Shown: positions 44,285-53,943, counted from the stretch's first letter. The stretch is 64,000 nt of DNA from Treponema denticola (GCF_024181405.1 NZ_CP051302.1:2170001-2234000), one strand, 5' to 3'. The notes: generated by a model not told the origin, from the sequence alone. Program-made: numbers and translations.

Positions 44285-44930
44285 TAAAGTCTTCGAGTTT
44301 ATCAAGGTTGACAATGATGGTATCTTTTTCGATTTTTAAAAGCCCATCTTTTTGCATGCTCATAAGCTCGCGGGATAAAGATGGCCGAGGAACCGCTAAG
44401 TATTCGGCCATAGCCTCCCTGTTTAGGTTTAGCTCAACCTTTGAACTTCCTTCAGCCTGCTGCAATAAATAGAGGGCTATCTTTTGACGAAGACTGAATG
44501 AAGAAAAGATAAGAAGCTTTTGGTTTAAAAAATAAGCCTTATGAGCTAAAATATTTAATAGGTTCTTTAGAACCTTAAAATGAGTTTCGGAGTACGCTCC
44601 GGCACCAAAGACCCCTTCTATGGGGAGACAAAGAATTTCGGCATCGCTAATTACACGGCATGAGTAATCGTAGATAGCCGAATCCAAAAGAGCATAGACT
44701 TCGGCAAAAACCGTACCGGGGTTTTCAAAGCGGTTTACAATAAGCCGCTTTCCATCGGCAGTGTTTTTTTCGATTTGAACGATACCCGATTTTAAAACAA
44801 AGAAAAAAGCGGGAGTATCGCCCTCAAAAAAGATAAAGGCATCTTTTTTATAGTTGAGGGTTTTAGCCTTGGTATTTTTTAAATATTTTTCCGCTTCTTG
44901 AGCGGGTATATTTTTAAAAATAGGATTCAT
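44280..44930 (-). CDS. Crp/Fnr-family regulator (HcpR-like)
   Basis: This 216-residue regulator has an N-terminal cyclic-nucleotide-like beta barrel (KKDAFIFFEGDTPAFFFVLKSGIVQIEKNTADGKRLIVNRFENPGTVFAEV). A long dimer helix follows, then a C-terminal HTH (LNREAMAEYLAVPRPSLSRELMSMQKDGLLKI). It lacks the four-cysteine Fnr cluster. It sits between hcp and the SBP-like gene, and dyads of its type precede both hcp and the GTPase gene. The HcpR type, sensing NO by haem in known members, is plausible but unproved here. Confidence 0.85.
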   Translation of the reverse strand: MNPIFKNIPAQEAEKYLKNTKAKTLNYKKDAFIFFEGDTPAFFFVLKSGIVQIEKNTADGKRLIVNRFENPGTVFAEVYALLDSAIYDYSCRVISDAEILCLPIEGVFGAGAYSETHFKVLKNLLNILAHKAYFLNQKLLIFSSFSLRQKIALYLLQQAEGSSKVELNLNREAMAEYLAVPRPSLSRELMSMQKDGLLKIEKDTIIVNLDKLEDFS

Positions 44931-44985
44931 ACTTTTAATTTCGGGTTATTTTGATTTTAACTTGATTATAGATCGGAGGATTATA

Positions 44986-46293
44986 ATGAATAAATATTTT
45001 AATATGGATGAAAGTGTTTTTGATATTACCGAACGCTTTCCTGAAACGATAAGATACTTGGTAGAAAAAGGTTTTACCCCTCTTACCAATCCCCTTATGC
45101 GCAAAATAATGGGGAAAAAGATTAGTCTTGAAAAAGCCCTCTTAACGAAGAGCCTCGATATAGACTTGTGCGAAAAAGAGCTTATTGAAGTTATCGAACA
45201 AAATAAAAATATCGGTTTTGCCGAAATAGATTCAAGCTTAGAAAAGAAAAACGCACAAAACACCGGTTATGATGACGGCAAAAAAAATATAAGGATTGAG
45301 GGCGTTCTTCCATGTCCTATAAGAATCCCCTTGCTTGAAGCCTTTAAAGAATTTCATTCCAAGTATATTGAAGAAAATAAAGATGAGCTTGAAAAACAAA
45401 ACTATAAAATCAGCTATGATCTTCGTTCCGCAAACCTCGGAATCGACTGGATAATAAAAGAAGCTCAAACAGGAAAAAAGGAAAACCTCCCCGATATTCT
45501 CCTTTCTGCAGGGTTTGAGCTTTTTTTCGACAAAAAACTAATGGGCTCCTTTATCGAAAACAAAGATTTTCATTGTTCAATCGAAAAAATGAATAAGGAC
45601 TTTTGCAACGATTATATAGACCTTAGAGACGGCAAAAAAAACTATGCAATTATCGGGGTAGTTCCCGCAGTAATGATTGTAAACACCGAGCTGTTAAGAG
45701 GAAGAAAGATGCCCGAAACTTGGGCAGACCTCCTTTTACCTGAATTTGAAAATTCGGCGGCAATCCCCTTCAGCGATTTGGACTTATTTAATTCGGTAAT
45801 CCTAAATATTTACAGCCGTTTCGGAGATGAAGGTATAAAAAAATTGGGCAGGGCTTGCCGTACCTCTCTTCATCCGGCACAAATGGTAAAGGGAAAAGCG
45901 TCTCTGGTTTTAAAAAATCCTAAATCCGTTGTCAATGAACCTCCTGCCGTAAACATAAGCCCCTACTTTTTTTCAAAGATGATAAAAGAAGATTCGGCAT
46001 TAAAAACGGTTTGGCCCAAAGACGGGGCTATAGCGGCTCCGATTTTTATGCTTGTAAAAAAAGAAAATGAGGCTTTGACAAAGGCCTTTGCGGATTTCTT
46101 CCTTTCAGAAAAAACCGGAAGGGTGTTTTCCGAAAGCGGTTTTTTTCCGTCAACGAATCCCGATGTAGATAACCGTTTAGGAGAGGATAAAAAATTTTCT
46201 TGGGTAGGTTGGGACTTTATTTATCAAAACGATATAGGTTCTCTTTTGGAAAAAATCAAAACCGATTTTGAAACAGCTGCCGGAAAAATTTAA
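44986..46293 (+). CDS. DUF1858 + substrate-binding-protein fold, no signal peptide
   Basis: This is a 435-residue protein starting at 44986, with GGAGG upstream. Residues 1-70 (MNKYFNMDESVFDITERFPETIRYLVEKGF) are a DUF1858/ScdA-N-like helical domain. The rest is a type-2 periplasmic-binding fold (VLPCPIRIPLLEAFKEFH; IGVVPAVMIVNTELLRGRKMPETWADLLLPEFENSAAIP; a C-terminal TGRVFSESGFFPS). There is no signal peptide or lipobox, so it should stay in the cytoplasm, unlike a transport receptor. No permease gene is near. It is divergent from the Crp/Fnr gene and is followed by a GTPase-like and an ABC ATPase gene. Confidence 0.75.
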   Translation: MNKYFNMDESVFDITERFPETIRYLVEKGFTPLTNPLMRKIMGKKISLEKALLTKSLDIDLCEKELIEVIEQNKNIGFAEIDSSLEKKNAQNTGYDDGKKNIRIEGVLPCPIRIPLLEAFKEFHSKYIEENKDELEKQNYKISYDLRSANLGIDWIIKEAQTGKKENLPDILLSAGFELFFDKKLMGSFIENKDFHCSIEKMNKDFCNDYIDLRDGKKNYAIIGVVPAVMIVNTELLRGRKMPETWADLLLPEFENSAAIPFSDLDLFNSVILNIYSRFGDEGIKKLGRACRTSLHPAQMVKGKASLVLKNPKSVVNEPPAVNISPYFFSKMIKEDSALKTVWPKDGAIAAPIFMLVKKENEALTKAFADFFLSEKTGRVFSESGFFPSTNPDVDNRLGEDKKFSWVGWDFIYQNDIGSLLEKIKTDFETAAGKI

Positions 46294-46299
46294 GGCCTG

Positions 46300-46342
46300 T
46301 GTAACATCTGTTACAGACTTCGTCACATAGATTTGTTATATT
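46300..46342 (+). promoter_or_regulatory. GTPase-ATPase operon promoter with Crp/Fnr-type dyad
   Basis: TGTAACATCTGTTACA (46300-46315) is a perfect 16-bp palindrome centred at 46307.5. TATATT (46337-46342) is the -10, again 29.5 bp from the dyad centre to the first -10 base. The start would fall at about 46349, the A of the ATG, so the message may be leaderless. GACTTC follows the dyad here and at hcp. Confidence 0.8.
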
Positions 46343-46348
46343 ATATTT

Positions 46349-47065
46349 ATGAACTTAATAATATTTTCAGGCCCGCCATCGTCGGGCAAAACAAGCGTAA
46401 TCTTAAAAACAATAGATGCCTTAAAAAAACAAAATATAAAAACGGGGGCAGTAAAATTCGACTGCCTTTATACTGATGATGACCTTCTATATCAAAAGGC
46501 CGGAGTTCCCGTCCAAAAAGGAATCTCCGGCTCCCTATGTCCCGACCACTTCTTTGTGTCAAACATAGAGGAGGCCGTGCAATGGGGAATCAAGGAAGGG
46601 CTTGACCTTTTGGTAAGCGAGTCCGCAGGGCTTTGCAACCGTTGTTCCCCCTATATAAAAAATATTTTAGGTATCTGCGTAATCGATAACCTGTCGGGGA
46701 TAAATACTCCAAAAAAAATAGGCCCTCTTTTAAAGTCTGCCGACATTGTAGTTATCACAAAGGGAGACATCGTTTCTCAAGCTGAACGCGAAGTTTTTGC
46801 GGCAAGAGTAAATGCCGTAAATCCTAGGGCGGTCATCATGCATGTAAACGGTCTTACGGGCCAAGGCGCCTTTGAGCTCAGCACCCTTTTAACGGATAAG
46901 GCCGAGGATATTTCTACGGTACAAGGAATGGAGCTCCGCTTTCCCATGCCTGCCGCCCTTTGCTCTTATTGTTTGGGTGAAACAAGAATAGGAGAAAATT
47001 TCCAGATGGGAAATATCCGCAAGATGAAAATTGCCGAAGAACAGGGGAGAAAAAATGAACAATGA
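46349..47065 (+). CDS. P-loop GTPase-like protein (HypB/CobW-like) with CxxC motifs
   Basis: This 238-residue cytoplasmic protein has a P-loop SGPPSSGKTSV (6-16), a switch region with FDCLYTDDDLLYQKAG, the Walker B-like LLVSESAGLC, and VITKGD as the G4-like base motif, as in HypB and related metal-insertion GTPases. CNRC and CSYC (CSYCLGETRIGENF) may bind a metal or Fe-S cluster. The gene overlaps the next by 11 bases. It is controlled by the same dyad as hcp, so it probably helps deliver or insert a metal or cluster under nitrosative stress. Confidence 0.7.
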   Translation: MNLIIFSGPPSSGKTSVILKTIDALKKQNIKTGAVKFDCLYTDDDLLYQKAGVPVQKGISGSLCPDHFFVSNIEEAVQWGIKEGLDLLVSESAGLCNRCSPYIKNILGICVIDNLSGINTPKKIGPLLKSADIVVITKGDIVSQAEREVFAARVNAVNPRAVIMHVNGLTGQGAFELSTLLTDKAEDISTVQGMELRFPMPAALCSYCLGETRIGENFQMGNIRKMKIAEEQGRKNEQ

Positions 47066-48110
47066 ATTTTATTTAAGTGATGAAAATACAGAGGTTAAAA
47101 AACTTTCTGAAAAATCGATTCAAGATATTTTAAGCGAATACCCTTTTATCGAAGATTTTATCAAGGAAAACCGCTTGATTGAAATAGGTATTTTAAAAAA
47201 CAAGGCGCAGACTCTAAAAGATTTTTTACAATCGCTTTCCGATGAAGTTTGTGAAGAAGAAGCAATAAACAGAGAAGAACTTTACTCTGCATTTTTTGAA
47301 TACATAATTCAAATGAAGTCTTTCCTTAATTTGGAAAATGCAAACGAGGTTCACAGCCTCACAATTCTTCCCGGAACAAACAAGTCAGGCGAAACCGAAA
47401 ACTTTGATGAGCTTACCCTTTATACCTCTCAAATTATTTCGATTGTAGGCCCGACAGGTTCGGGAAAATCAAGGCTCCTTGCCGATATCGAGTGGACTGC
47501 TCAAAAGGATACTCCTACAAACCGCAGCATTTTAATTAACGGTAAAACACCCGATAAGACAATCCGTTTTTCGGTAAACAATAAACTTGTAGCCCAGCTC
47601 TCGCAAAATATGAACTTTGTAATGGATTTATCCGTCAAGGAATTTATCGAGCTTCATGCGGAAAGCCGGCTTATCCAAAACAAGGAAGATGCGGTAAAAA
47701 ATATCATAGAGGCGGCAAACAATCTTGCGGGCGAAAAATTTAATTTGGATACACCGATAACGGCCTTGAGCGGAGGACAGTCGAGGGCTCTTATGATTGC
47801 GGATACAGCTATTTTAAGCTCCTCTCCCATCGTTCTCATAGACGAAATAGAAAATGCAGGCATTGACCGCAAAAAGGCCTTGGAACTCTTGGTTTCAAAG
47901 GAAAAAATTGTTTTAATGGCCACACACGATCCGGCTCTGGCCCTCTATGCGGATAAGCGAATAGTTATCAAAAACGGAGGAATAGCATCCGTTATAGAAA
48001 CTTCAAAAAAAGAAAAAGAAATCCTTGCCGAGCTTGAAATTATGGATGCAAAAATTCAAAATATGAGAACAAGGTTAAGGGCTGGAGAAGAACTTGGGCT
48101 CACAAGCTAG
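47055..48110 (+). CDS. ABC-type ATPase with DUF1858-like N-terminus, no permease
   Basis: This 351-residue protein starts at 47055 (MNNEFYLSDENTEVKK), with GGGAG upstream. Residues 10-90 (SIQDILSEYPFIEDFIKENRLIEIG) resemble the DUF1858-like start of the SBP-like protein. The ATPase core has GPTGSGKSR, LSGGQSRALMIAD, IVLIDEIENAG and MATHD. There are no membrane segments and no permease nearby. With the SBP-like and GTPase-like proteins it may form a soluble machine. It overlaps the GTPase gene by 11 bases. Confidence 0.8.
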   Translation: MNNEFYLSDENTEVKKLSEKSIQDILSEYPFIEDFIKENRLIEIGILKNKAQTLKDFLQSLSDEVCEEEAINREELYSAFFEYIIQMKSFLNLENANEVHSLTILPGTNKSGETENFDELTLYTSQIISIVGPTGSGKSRLLADIEWTAQKDTPTNRSILINGKTPDKTIRFSVNNKLVAQLSQNMNFVMDLSVKEFIELHAESRLIQNKEDAVKNIIEAANNLAGEKFNLDTPITALSGGQSRALMIADTAILSSSPIVLIDEIENAGIDRKKALELLVSKEKIVLMATHDPALALYADKRIVIKNGGIASVIETSKKEKEILAELEIMDAKIQNMRTRLRAGEELGLTS

Positions 48111-48161
48111 GGAAGAATGATAAATCGGGAACTTCAACAAAATCGCAGCTAAAATTGCTTT

Positions 48162-48476
48162 TTATGCGTTTTTTAATTTTTCCCAAAGTTCTGAAATTTT
48201 TTCGATGATTATTTTTTTTTCTACCTTGCCTGAAAGATAGGCATCGGACAGTTTTTTTAACTCGGGTAAATCTTCTCTGAAGATTTCAAACTTTGACAGA
48301 GGCAGGGCATTTGCATCATACTCAATGCAAAGGCTTCCTGTCCTCTCATTCCTTTCAATTTTGCTGACCGCCTTATGAGAAGAGGCTGCCTTTTCAAAAG
48401 CTTCAAAAATATCCTTATCTTTTATCATCTCGCCCCTGAGCCTTATATGCCCGGGGAAAAAACTTGAAACAGTCAT
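48162..48476 (-). CDS. HMA-like small protein
   Basis: This 104-residue protein starts at 48476 (MTVSSFFPGHIRLRGEM) after GGAG. FFPGHIRLRGEMI and SKIERNERTGSLCIEYDANAL follow the HMA-like (ferredoxin-fold) pattern seen at the start of P1B ATPases, but without the GMTCxxC motif. It is the last gene of the cluster with the metal ATPase. It may deliver or regulate metal for that pump. Confidence 0.65.
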   Translation of the reverse strand: MTVSSFFPGHIRLRGEMIKDKDIFEAFEKAASSHKAVSKIERNERTGSLCIEYDANALPLSKFEIFREDLPELKKLSDAYLSGKVEKKIIIEKISELWEKLKNA

Positions 48477-48488
48477 TACTTTCTCCAA

Positions 48489-50588
48489 TTAAATAGATTC
48501 GGCAAGGGGCTGCTCATAGCTTCTCATTGCAGACATACCTATGGCAACCGTCGAACCGTTATGAACTAAGGCCGCCGTAGCCGGAGGAATTGAGCCCGCA
48601 AGTTCCCCTGCAATAAGGGCTGAGTTAATGCCGATAATCGCCTTATTGTTTACATTGATTCTTTTGATCAAGCCCGTTGCTATACGCCTTAAAATGGGTA
48701 AGGCCCTTAGGCCGTCATCCGGCAAAAGAATGTCGGCGGTTTCTCCTGCTATCGAAGAAGCCTGCCCCATTGCAATTCCTACATCCGCTTCCGACAGGGC
48801 GGGAGAATCGTTTATCCCGTCGCCTATCATAACTATTTTTTTACCATCCGCTTTTAACTCTTTAATAAAACCGGCCTTTGTGTCGGGAAGAGCCTGAGCA
48901 TGATAACGGTCAATCCCCGTCTTTTCGGCTATGCTGCGTGCGGTTTGGGGGCCGTCCCCTGTAAGCATGATTATGTTTTTTATTCCCAGTTTGTGAAGTT
49001 CTGAAACAACTTCTTTTGCTTCGGGGCGAACAGGATCTTCTATCGCAATAATACTGGCAAGTTCTTTTCCTATCGATAAATATAACTGAGAACAGCCGCT
49101 CTTCGACAAATCTTCAATAGCTTTTTCGGCTTCTTCCGTTTTTGGAATACCCTCATCATCGAATATAAAATGAGCACTGCCTATGCGTAGCTCCTCTCCA
49201 TTTAAGGTAGAAGCAAGGCCATGGGCTAAAATATAGGAAACTTTTGTATGTTCTTCTCTGTGTTTAATTCCCCTGTTTTCGGCTTCCCGTACAACGGCCC
49301 TTGCAAGCGAATGAGGAAAATGCTCTTCAAGACAGGCCGCTATTTTTAATACATCTTTTTCCGGCCTGCCGCCGAAGGTAATTATCTTTTTAACCGAGGG
49401 CTGGGATTCCGTAAGAGTTCCCGTCTTATCGAATACGATTGTATCCGCCCGGGCAAAGTCTTCTAAAAACTTTCCGCCCTTTACGGTAATACCGTGCTCT
49501 GCACAGTTTTTCATGGCTGAAAGCACGCAGACAGGAGCAGATAACTTCATTGCACAAGAATAATCGACAAGAAGAGTCGAGGCTGCCTTTGCAAAGTTAC
49601 GGGTAAAGGCGTAGGTCAAGCCTGCAAGTAAAAAGTTATAAAAAACAAGTTTATCCGCAGTCCTTTCGGATTTGATTTGTGAAGCCGCCTTTAAAGATTG
49701 AGAGCGGTCAATCATATCGGCTATCTTACTCACTCTGGTTTCCCGTCCGCAAGCCTTTACGCATACATGGATCTCCCCCTCCTCAACGACGGTAGAAGCA
49801 AAAACGGTATCTCCCGAGACCTTGTGCACGGGAAGTCCTTCTCCCGTCATTGAAGCCTGATTAACGGAAGCCTCGCCCGATACGACCGTTCCGTCTGCAG
49901 GAATAACCGACCCTATCCTAAGAATAACCGTATCTCCGGCTTGAAGAAGATTGGCGGAAATTTCAGTTTCATTTCCGTCTTTTAGAACATGCACCGTTTC
50001 CTTTGTATTCAAAAAACTGCGGGTTAAATTTTCATAGGACTTACGGCGGGTATACTCTTCCAAGATTTCGCCCATTTCAAGCATCATTGCGATGGTACCG
50101 GCTGTGTTTAGGTCTCCCGTCGCATAAGAAAGCGAAAGAGCCGTTGCATCTAAGGTTTCGGCACAAAAAGGCCTGCCCCCTTTCAAGGCTCTCATTCCGC
50201 CTTTTACACGGGGCATAATTGAAAAGAGAGCCAGTATTCTGCGGACAGGAATAGGTAAAAGCCTGCGCATAAAAAATTCCGCAAGCAGCATCCCCAAGGA
50301 AACCGTTAAACTCTCGCTCACTATAGGTTCATCCACACTCGCTAATAGTTCTTCATTTTCAAGGTAAGAAGAATTTAGAGCTTTTATATAAGAAAGAGCT
50401 TCGTCTTCGCTTATCCCCGAATATTCAATTAAGATACTTCCTGAAACAGAATTTACACTTATCGACTTTATACCTTCTTGTAAAGACACAAGAGTCTCTA
50501 CAAGAACGGCTTGTTTGCGGCTTAAACTTCTCCGGCTATACCTCAAACGCAAACGCCCAGGGAGGCGGTGAGCAATATAAAAATTCAT
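48489..50588 (-). CDS. Heavy-metal P1B-type ATPase (CtpC-like)
   Basis: This 699-residue inner-membrane pump has an N-terminal HMA-like domain (AHRLPGRLRLRYSRR) and the TGE loop (TGEGLPV, 248-254). The TM6 motif is DYSCAMKLSAPV (342-353) in place of the usual CPC. The phosphorylation motif is DKTGT (Asp387), with TGDGP and GDGINDSPALS. The SCAMK variant with H-PGR is what I associate with CtpC-like Mn/Zn or similar pumps; the metal is not certain. It is in an operon with the small genes on both sides. Confidence 0.9.
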   Translation of the reverse strand: MNFYIAHRLPGRLRLRYSRRSLSRKQAVLVETLVSLQEGIKSISVNSVSGSILIEYSGISEDEALSYIKALNSSYLENEELLASVDEPIVSESLTVSLGMLLAEFFMRRLLPIPVRRILALFSIMPRVKGGMRALKGGRPFCAETLDATALSLSYATGDLNTAGTIAMMLEMGEILEEYTRRKSYENLTRSFLNTKETVHVLKDGNETEISANLLQAGDTVILRIGSVIPADGTVVSGEASVNQASMTGEGLPVHKVSGDTVFASTVVEEGEIHVCVKACGRETRVSKIADMIDRSQSLKAASQIKSERTADKLVFYNFLLAGLTYAFTRNFAKAASTLLVDYSCAMKLSAPVCVLSAMKNCAEHGITVKGGKFLEDFARADTIVFDKTGTLTESQPSVKKIITFGGRPEKDVLKIAACLEEHFPHSLARAVVREAENRGIKHREEHTKVSYILAHGLASTLNGEELRIGSAHFIFDDEGIPKTEEAEKAIEDLSKSGCSQLYLSIGKELASIIAIEDPVRPEAKEVVSELHKLGIKNIIMLTGDGPQTARSIAEKTGIDRYHAQALPDTKAGFIKELKADGKKIVMIGDGINDSPALSEADVGIAMGQASSIAGETADILLPDDGLRALPILRRIATGLIKRINVNNKAIIGINSALIAGELAGSIPPATAALVHNGSTVAIGMSAMRSYEQPLAESI

Positions 50589-50609
50589 AAAGAGTTAAAA
50601 AAAGTCAGG

Positions 50610-50831
50610 CTAGTTTGCTGCCGAAGCGGCTTCTTTGTTATAAGCTGCTTCCGCCATTATATCTTGAGCGTCTTCTTTTACGGTTTCAACGAAAGCGGCT
50701 GCGTCGTCTTTTAATTTTAAGCCGGCCCCAACTACCTTGGCACAAGCCTTTTTAAAATTAGCGTTTCTGGCTAAAAGAACTGCGGCACCGCCTGCAACAA
50801 CACCGAGTGCAAATGCTCCCCATCTGGTCAT
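50610..50831 (-). CDS. Small DUF6110/YtxH-like protein
   Basis: This 73-residue protein starts at 50831 (MTRWGAFALGVVAGGAAVLLARNANFKKACAKVV). It has one Gly/Ala-rich membrane helix followed by a Lys/Asp-rich amphipathic tail (DDAAAFVETVKEDAQDIMAEA). This build is typical of DUF6110/YtxH-like proteins, which often lie before P1B ATPase genes. It is first of the metal-ATPase operon; GGAGG upstream. Confidence 0.75.
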   Translation of the reverse strand: MTRWGAFALGVVAGGAAVLLARNANFKKACAKVVGAGLKLKDDAAAFVETVKEDAQDIMAEAAYNKEAASAAN

Positions 50832-50908
50832 ATATACCTCCAATAATCCTATCTTTGTAGGGCGTATTTTATCATTTTTTTATTATCATTGCAAGTATAA
50901 ATTACTTT

Positions 50909-52885
50909 CTACTCATCTTCTTTTTCAAAAAGTTTAGGAGCCTTCTCCTCAGCGATTATCGCATCGAATTCTTCGTTTTCTATGGTTTCCTTTTCTAAAA
51001 GGGTTGTTGCTATCTTTTCCAAAAGATGCTTTTTTTCGTTCAGCATTTTTATAACACCCTCATATCGGGTATTGATTATCTTTGCGATTTCTTCATCGAT
51101 GTATTGCTGGGTTGTTTCGGCATATTCACGCACCAACCTGGGTTCATTATCGCCAAGATATCCGGCACCCCGCTTGCTCAAGGCTACGTTTTTAAATTTA
51201 GAACTCATACCGTAATCGGTTATAAGGCTTCGGGCAATATCGGTGGCACGGGTTAAATCGTTTGCAGCTCCGGTAGAAACCATATTGAATTTTACCTGTT
51301 CGGCGGCACGGCCTCCTAAAAGAACATCTATCTCGGCCAAAAGCTGTTTTTCGGTAACGATGTGTTTATCGTCTTCGGGAATATGGAAGGTATAGCCCAA
51401 AGTCGAGGTTCCGCGCGGAACAATAGTTACCTTATGTACCTTATCGGCTCCATCGGTAAAGCTGCCCACGATGGCATGACCTGTTTCATGATAGGCTATT
51501 ACTTTTCTTTCTTCTTCGCGGATTACGCGGGATTTTTTCTGTAAGCCTATCATTGCCTTTTCAACGGCTTCATCCAAGTCAGTCATAATGACGGTCTTTC
51601 TTTTTCCTCGGACAGCCAAAAGAGCGGCCTCGTTTATAATATTTGCAAGGTCGGCACCTGAACAGCCGGCTGTAATTCGGGCTATCGCAGACAAGTCGGC
51701 CGAAGCATCCAGTTTTACATTTTCTGCATGAAGCTTAAGAATCTGCTCTCTTCCCTTTACATCGGGGCGGTCAACCACAACCTGCCTGTCAAAGCGGCCG
51801 GGTCTTAACAAGGCCGGATCCAAAACATCGGGGCGGTTGGTGGCAGCCAAAAGAATCAAGCCCGTCTTATTGTCAAAGCCATCCATTTCAACCAAAAGCT
51901 GGTTCAAAGTTTGTTCCCGCTCATCATTTGAGCTGTAAGAATTATGACGCGATTTTCCGATAGCATCCAATTCGTCTATAAAGATAATACAGGGAGCTTT
52001 TTCACGGGCCTGCCTGAATAGGTCACGCACACGGGAAGCTCCTACACCGACAAACATTTCGACAAAGTCCGAGCCGCTTATTCTAAAGAAGGGAACCCCT
52101 GCTTCTCCTGCAACGGCTCGCGCAAGAAGGGTTTTTCCCGTTCCGGGAGGACCTACCAAAAGAACACCTCGCGGAATCTTTCCGCCTATTTCGGTATATT
52201 TTTGAGGATATTTTAAGAAGTCTACAACTTCCATTAATTCTTCTTTAGCTTCATCGACGCCTGCGACATCCTTAAAGCGGGTTTCAACCTTTCCCTCGTC
52301 GATTGCAGCACTTCTAGCCTGCCCGGGAGAAAAAATACTTCCGCCCAAACCGCCCATCCCCTTGGTCATCCGCCTCATGATGGCACGCCAAACAAGGAAT
52401 ATCAAAAGGAAGGGGAGAACCCACTGTAAAAGAAGCTCAACAATATAACTTCTTTCCTTAGGCTTTACATGATAAACCACATGATGGTCATCCAAAAGCT
52501 GTAAAAACTCCGAGGTGTATATCCCGACTGTTACATATTCATTAGTATTTTTTTGTACCGACAAAAATGAAAATAAAGAGGTATTTGAAGAATCATTATC
52601 CTGTATGCTGGTATAACCGGTAAAATAAACAGGGCCGAGAACAACCTTTTTTATCTGTCCCGTTGTAATTCTATCCTTAAATTCAGAAAAAGGAATCAGG
52701 GCGGAACTATTGAGCACCATTAACTGATTAATTAAGATAAAAATGATAACTACAAGCGGCGCTAAAAGCCATAAAGAAAAAAACGGCTTCTTGGGAGATT
52801 TTTTATCGTCTCCATCGGAATCCGGTCCGAAATTAAAAAAGTTAAAGGGATCGTTTTGGTTTTTATCGTCGTTATTTTTACTCAT
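50909..52885 (-). CDS. ftsH: ATP-dependent zinc metalloprotease FtsH
   Basis: This 658-residue FtsH has an N-terminal TM (about 37-57), a periplasmic domain of about 85 residues, and a second TM (about 150-168). The AAA domain has Walker A GPPGTGKT (245-252) and Walker [12 protein letters not shown], and the [22 protein letters not shown] follows. The protease domain has the zinc motif HETGH (466-470). It degrades membrane and short-lived cytoplasmic proteins. All active-site residues are present. It is monocistronic. Confidence 0.98.
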   Translation of the reverse strand: MSKNNDDKNQNDPFNFFNFGPDSDGDDKKSPKKPFFSLWLLAPLVVIIFILINQLMVLNSSALIPFSEFKDRITTGQIKKVVLGPVYFTGYTSIQDNDSSNTSLFSFLSVQKNTNEYVTVGIYTSEFLQLLDDHHVVYHVKPKERSYIVELLLQWVLPFLLIFLVWRAIMRRMTKGMGGLGGSIFSPGQARSAAIDEGKVETRFKDVAGVDEAKEELMEVVDFLKYPQKYTEIGGKIPRGVLLVGPPGTGKTLLARAVAGEAGVPFFRISGSDFVEMFVGVGASRVRDLFRQAREKAPCIIFIDELDAIGKSRHNSYSSNDEREQTLNQLLVEMDGFDNKTGLILLAATNRPDVLDPALLRPGRFDRQVVVDRPDVKGREQILKLHAENVKLDASADLSAIARITAGCSGADLANIINEAALLAVRGKRKTVIMTDLDEAVEKAMIGLQKKSRVIREEERKVIAYHETGHAIVGSFTDGADKVHKVTIVPRGTSTLGYTFHIPEDDKHIVTEKQLLAEIDVLLGGRAAEQVKFNMVSTGAANDLTRATDIARSLITDYGMSSKFKNVALSKRGAGYLGDNEPRLVREYAETTQQYIDEEIAKIINTRYEGVIKMLNEKKHLLEKIATTLLEKETIENEEFDAIIAEEKAPKLFEKEDE

Positions 52886-53115
52886 ACATTCTCCAACTAA
52901 TATCTCTAATTTATTTTACTATAATACATAAAAAATAAGAAAAAGTCGATAGGAAGGCAAATTTATATTTTAATTAAGGAAAACGTTTTTATAGAAAAAC
53001 TACCATCAAACCGGAATTTTTTCCAACTTTCGGGCATCGTTCAACAATTTACTCTGGATGTACATTCGTAATCGGACACAGATGTCCGTGGTTATGGCCA
53101 AACTATAATTTTCTC

Positions 53116-53139
53116 AAAAAAAGGGGATTCGCCCCTAAA
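53116..53139 (-). terminator. Rho-independent terminator
   Basis: On the minus strand AGGGG-CGAAT-CCCCT is followed by seven T (plus-strand A7 at 53116-53122). It directly follows the stop of the Rpn-like gene. Confidence 0.75.
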
Positions 53140-53616
53140 TTAGAGCTTCTCTATCTCTTCTTTACTGAGACCGGTCATTTGTACGATAAATCCAAGCTCA
53201 CAGTTTGCTTTTTTCATCAATCTTGCCGTTTCAAGTTTAGTTTGATAAGAGCCGTCAGCAAAACCTTGTTCAATACCTTCTTGCCGCCCTTTTATTTCGC
53301 CCTGCAATATTCCCACTTCAATACCCTGTCGATAACCCTCGCTTATACATGAAGCCCTGTCGTGTTCATATTTCATACGGGAATCATATAACCATTTATC
53401 TCTAGGACTCATTTCCATTACAGAAATAGCGGCATTTGCTTTTTTCATCATCGACGATTCTTGTTCTAACATTTTCCTCACCTCCCAATCAATTAGGGGA
53501 GGAAAGACAACCCGACAGAACAGGTTTGCCTTGAGGCTGCGCTGGCTGTACCTTTCCTCCCCTATAACCCCTCCTATCTTTACCTCGAAGCTATGCCGGT
53601 TGTTCCCGTCTGCCAA
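53140..53616 (-). pseudogene. Rpn-family/PD-(D/E)XK transposase-like, 3' remnant
   Basis: The last 115 codons (MLEQESSMMKKANAAISVMEMSPRDKWLYDSRMKYEHDRASCISEGYRQGIEVG ILQG) match the C-terminal helix and Gly-rich tail of Rpn-type recombination-promoting nuclease or transposase-like proteins, which are abundant in treponemes. The nuclease domain is missing. The first part of the frame (MADGNNRHSFEVKIGGVIGEERYSQRS) is translated from the inverted repeat at 53497-53638. So the gene has been cut by this repeat. Confidence 0.6.
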
Positions 53617-53638
53617 AGGGAGCTCCCTTTGGAAACCC
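53497..53638 (+). repeat. Inverted-repeat element, left copy
   Basis: This contains CAGGTTTGCCTTGAGGCT, CCCCTATAACCCCTCC, ACCTCGAAGCTATGCCGG and the perfect palindrome CCAAAGGGAGCTCCCTTTGG (53613-53632). It is similar over most of its length to the reverse complement of 53944-54120. Confidence 0.65.
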
Positions 53639-53943
53639 CTTCTTAACTTTTGATATATTAAAGCGTATTACCATTATTATAATAGCATTCGACTAAAGAT
53701 TTTACAATAGTCTTGACCTTGTTTTATGTTTTCGTTGTACATTTTAAACCAATAATACAGGGTTCATTTTTTACCCCTTGTAAAAATTATTTAACTAAGG
53801 AAGAAAAATTCCCCCTTTTCATAATTATTGTACGAAAAGTTTGCAATAAATAGCAAAATTCTATTGATTTCAAACTCAATTAGAGAATTGACCTTTCTTC
53901 TGTTTTAATCTCGACTTAAAGAATAAAATAGAAACTTTTTAAT

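Noticed and set aside
44986..48110. Classical ABC importer operon
   Set aside because: The binding protein has no signal peptide or lipobox and no permease is coded, so import of a solute is not supported.
53640..53943. Gene between the inverted repeats
   Set aside because: Only short AT-rich frames without start signals are present.
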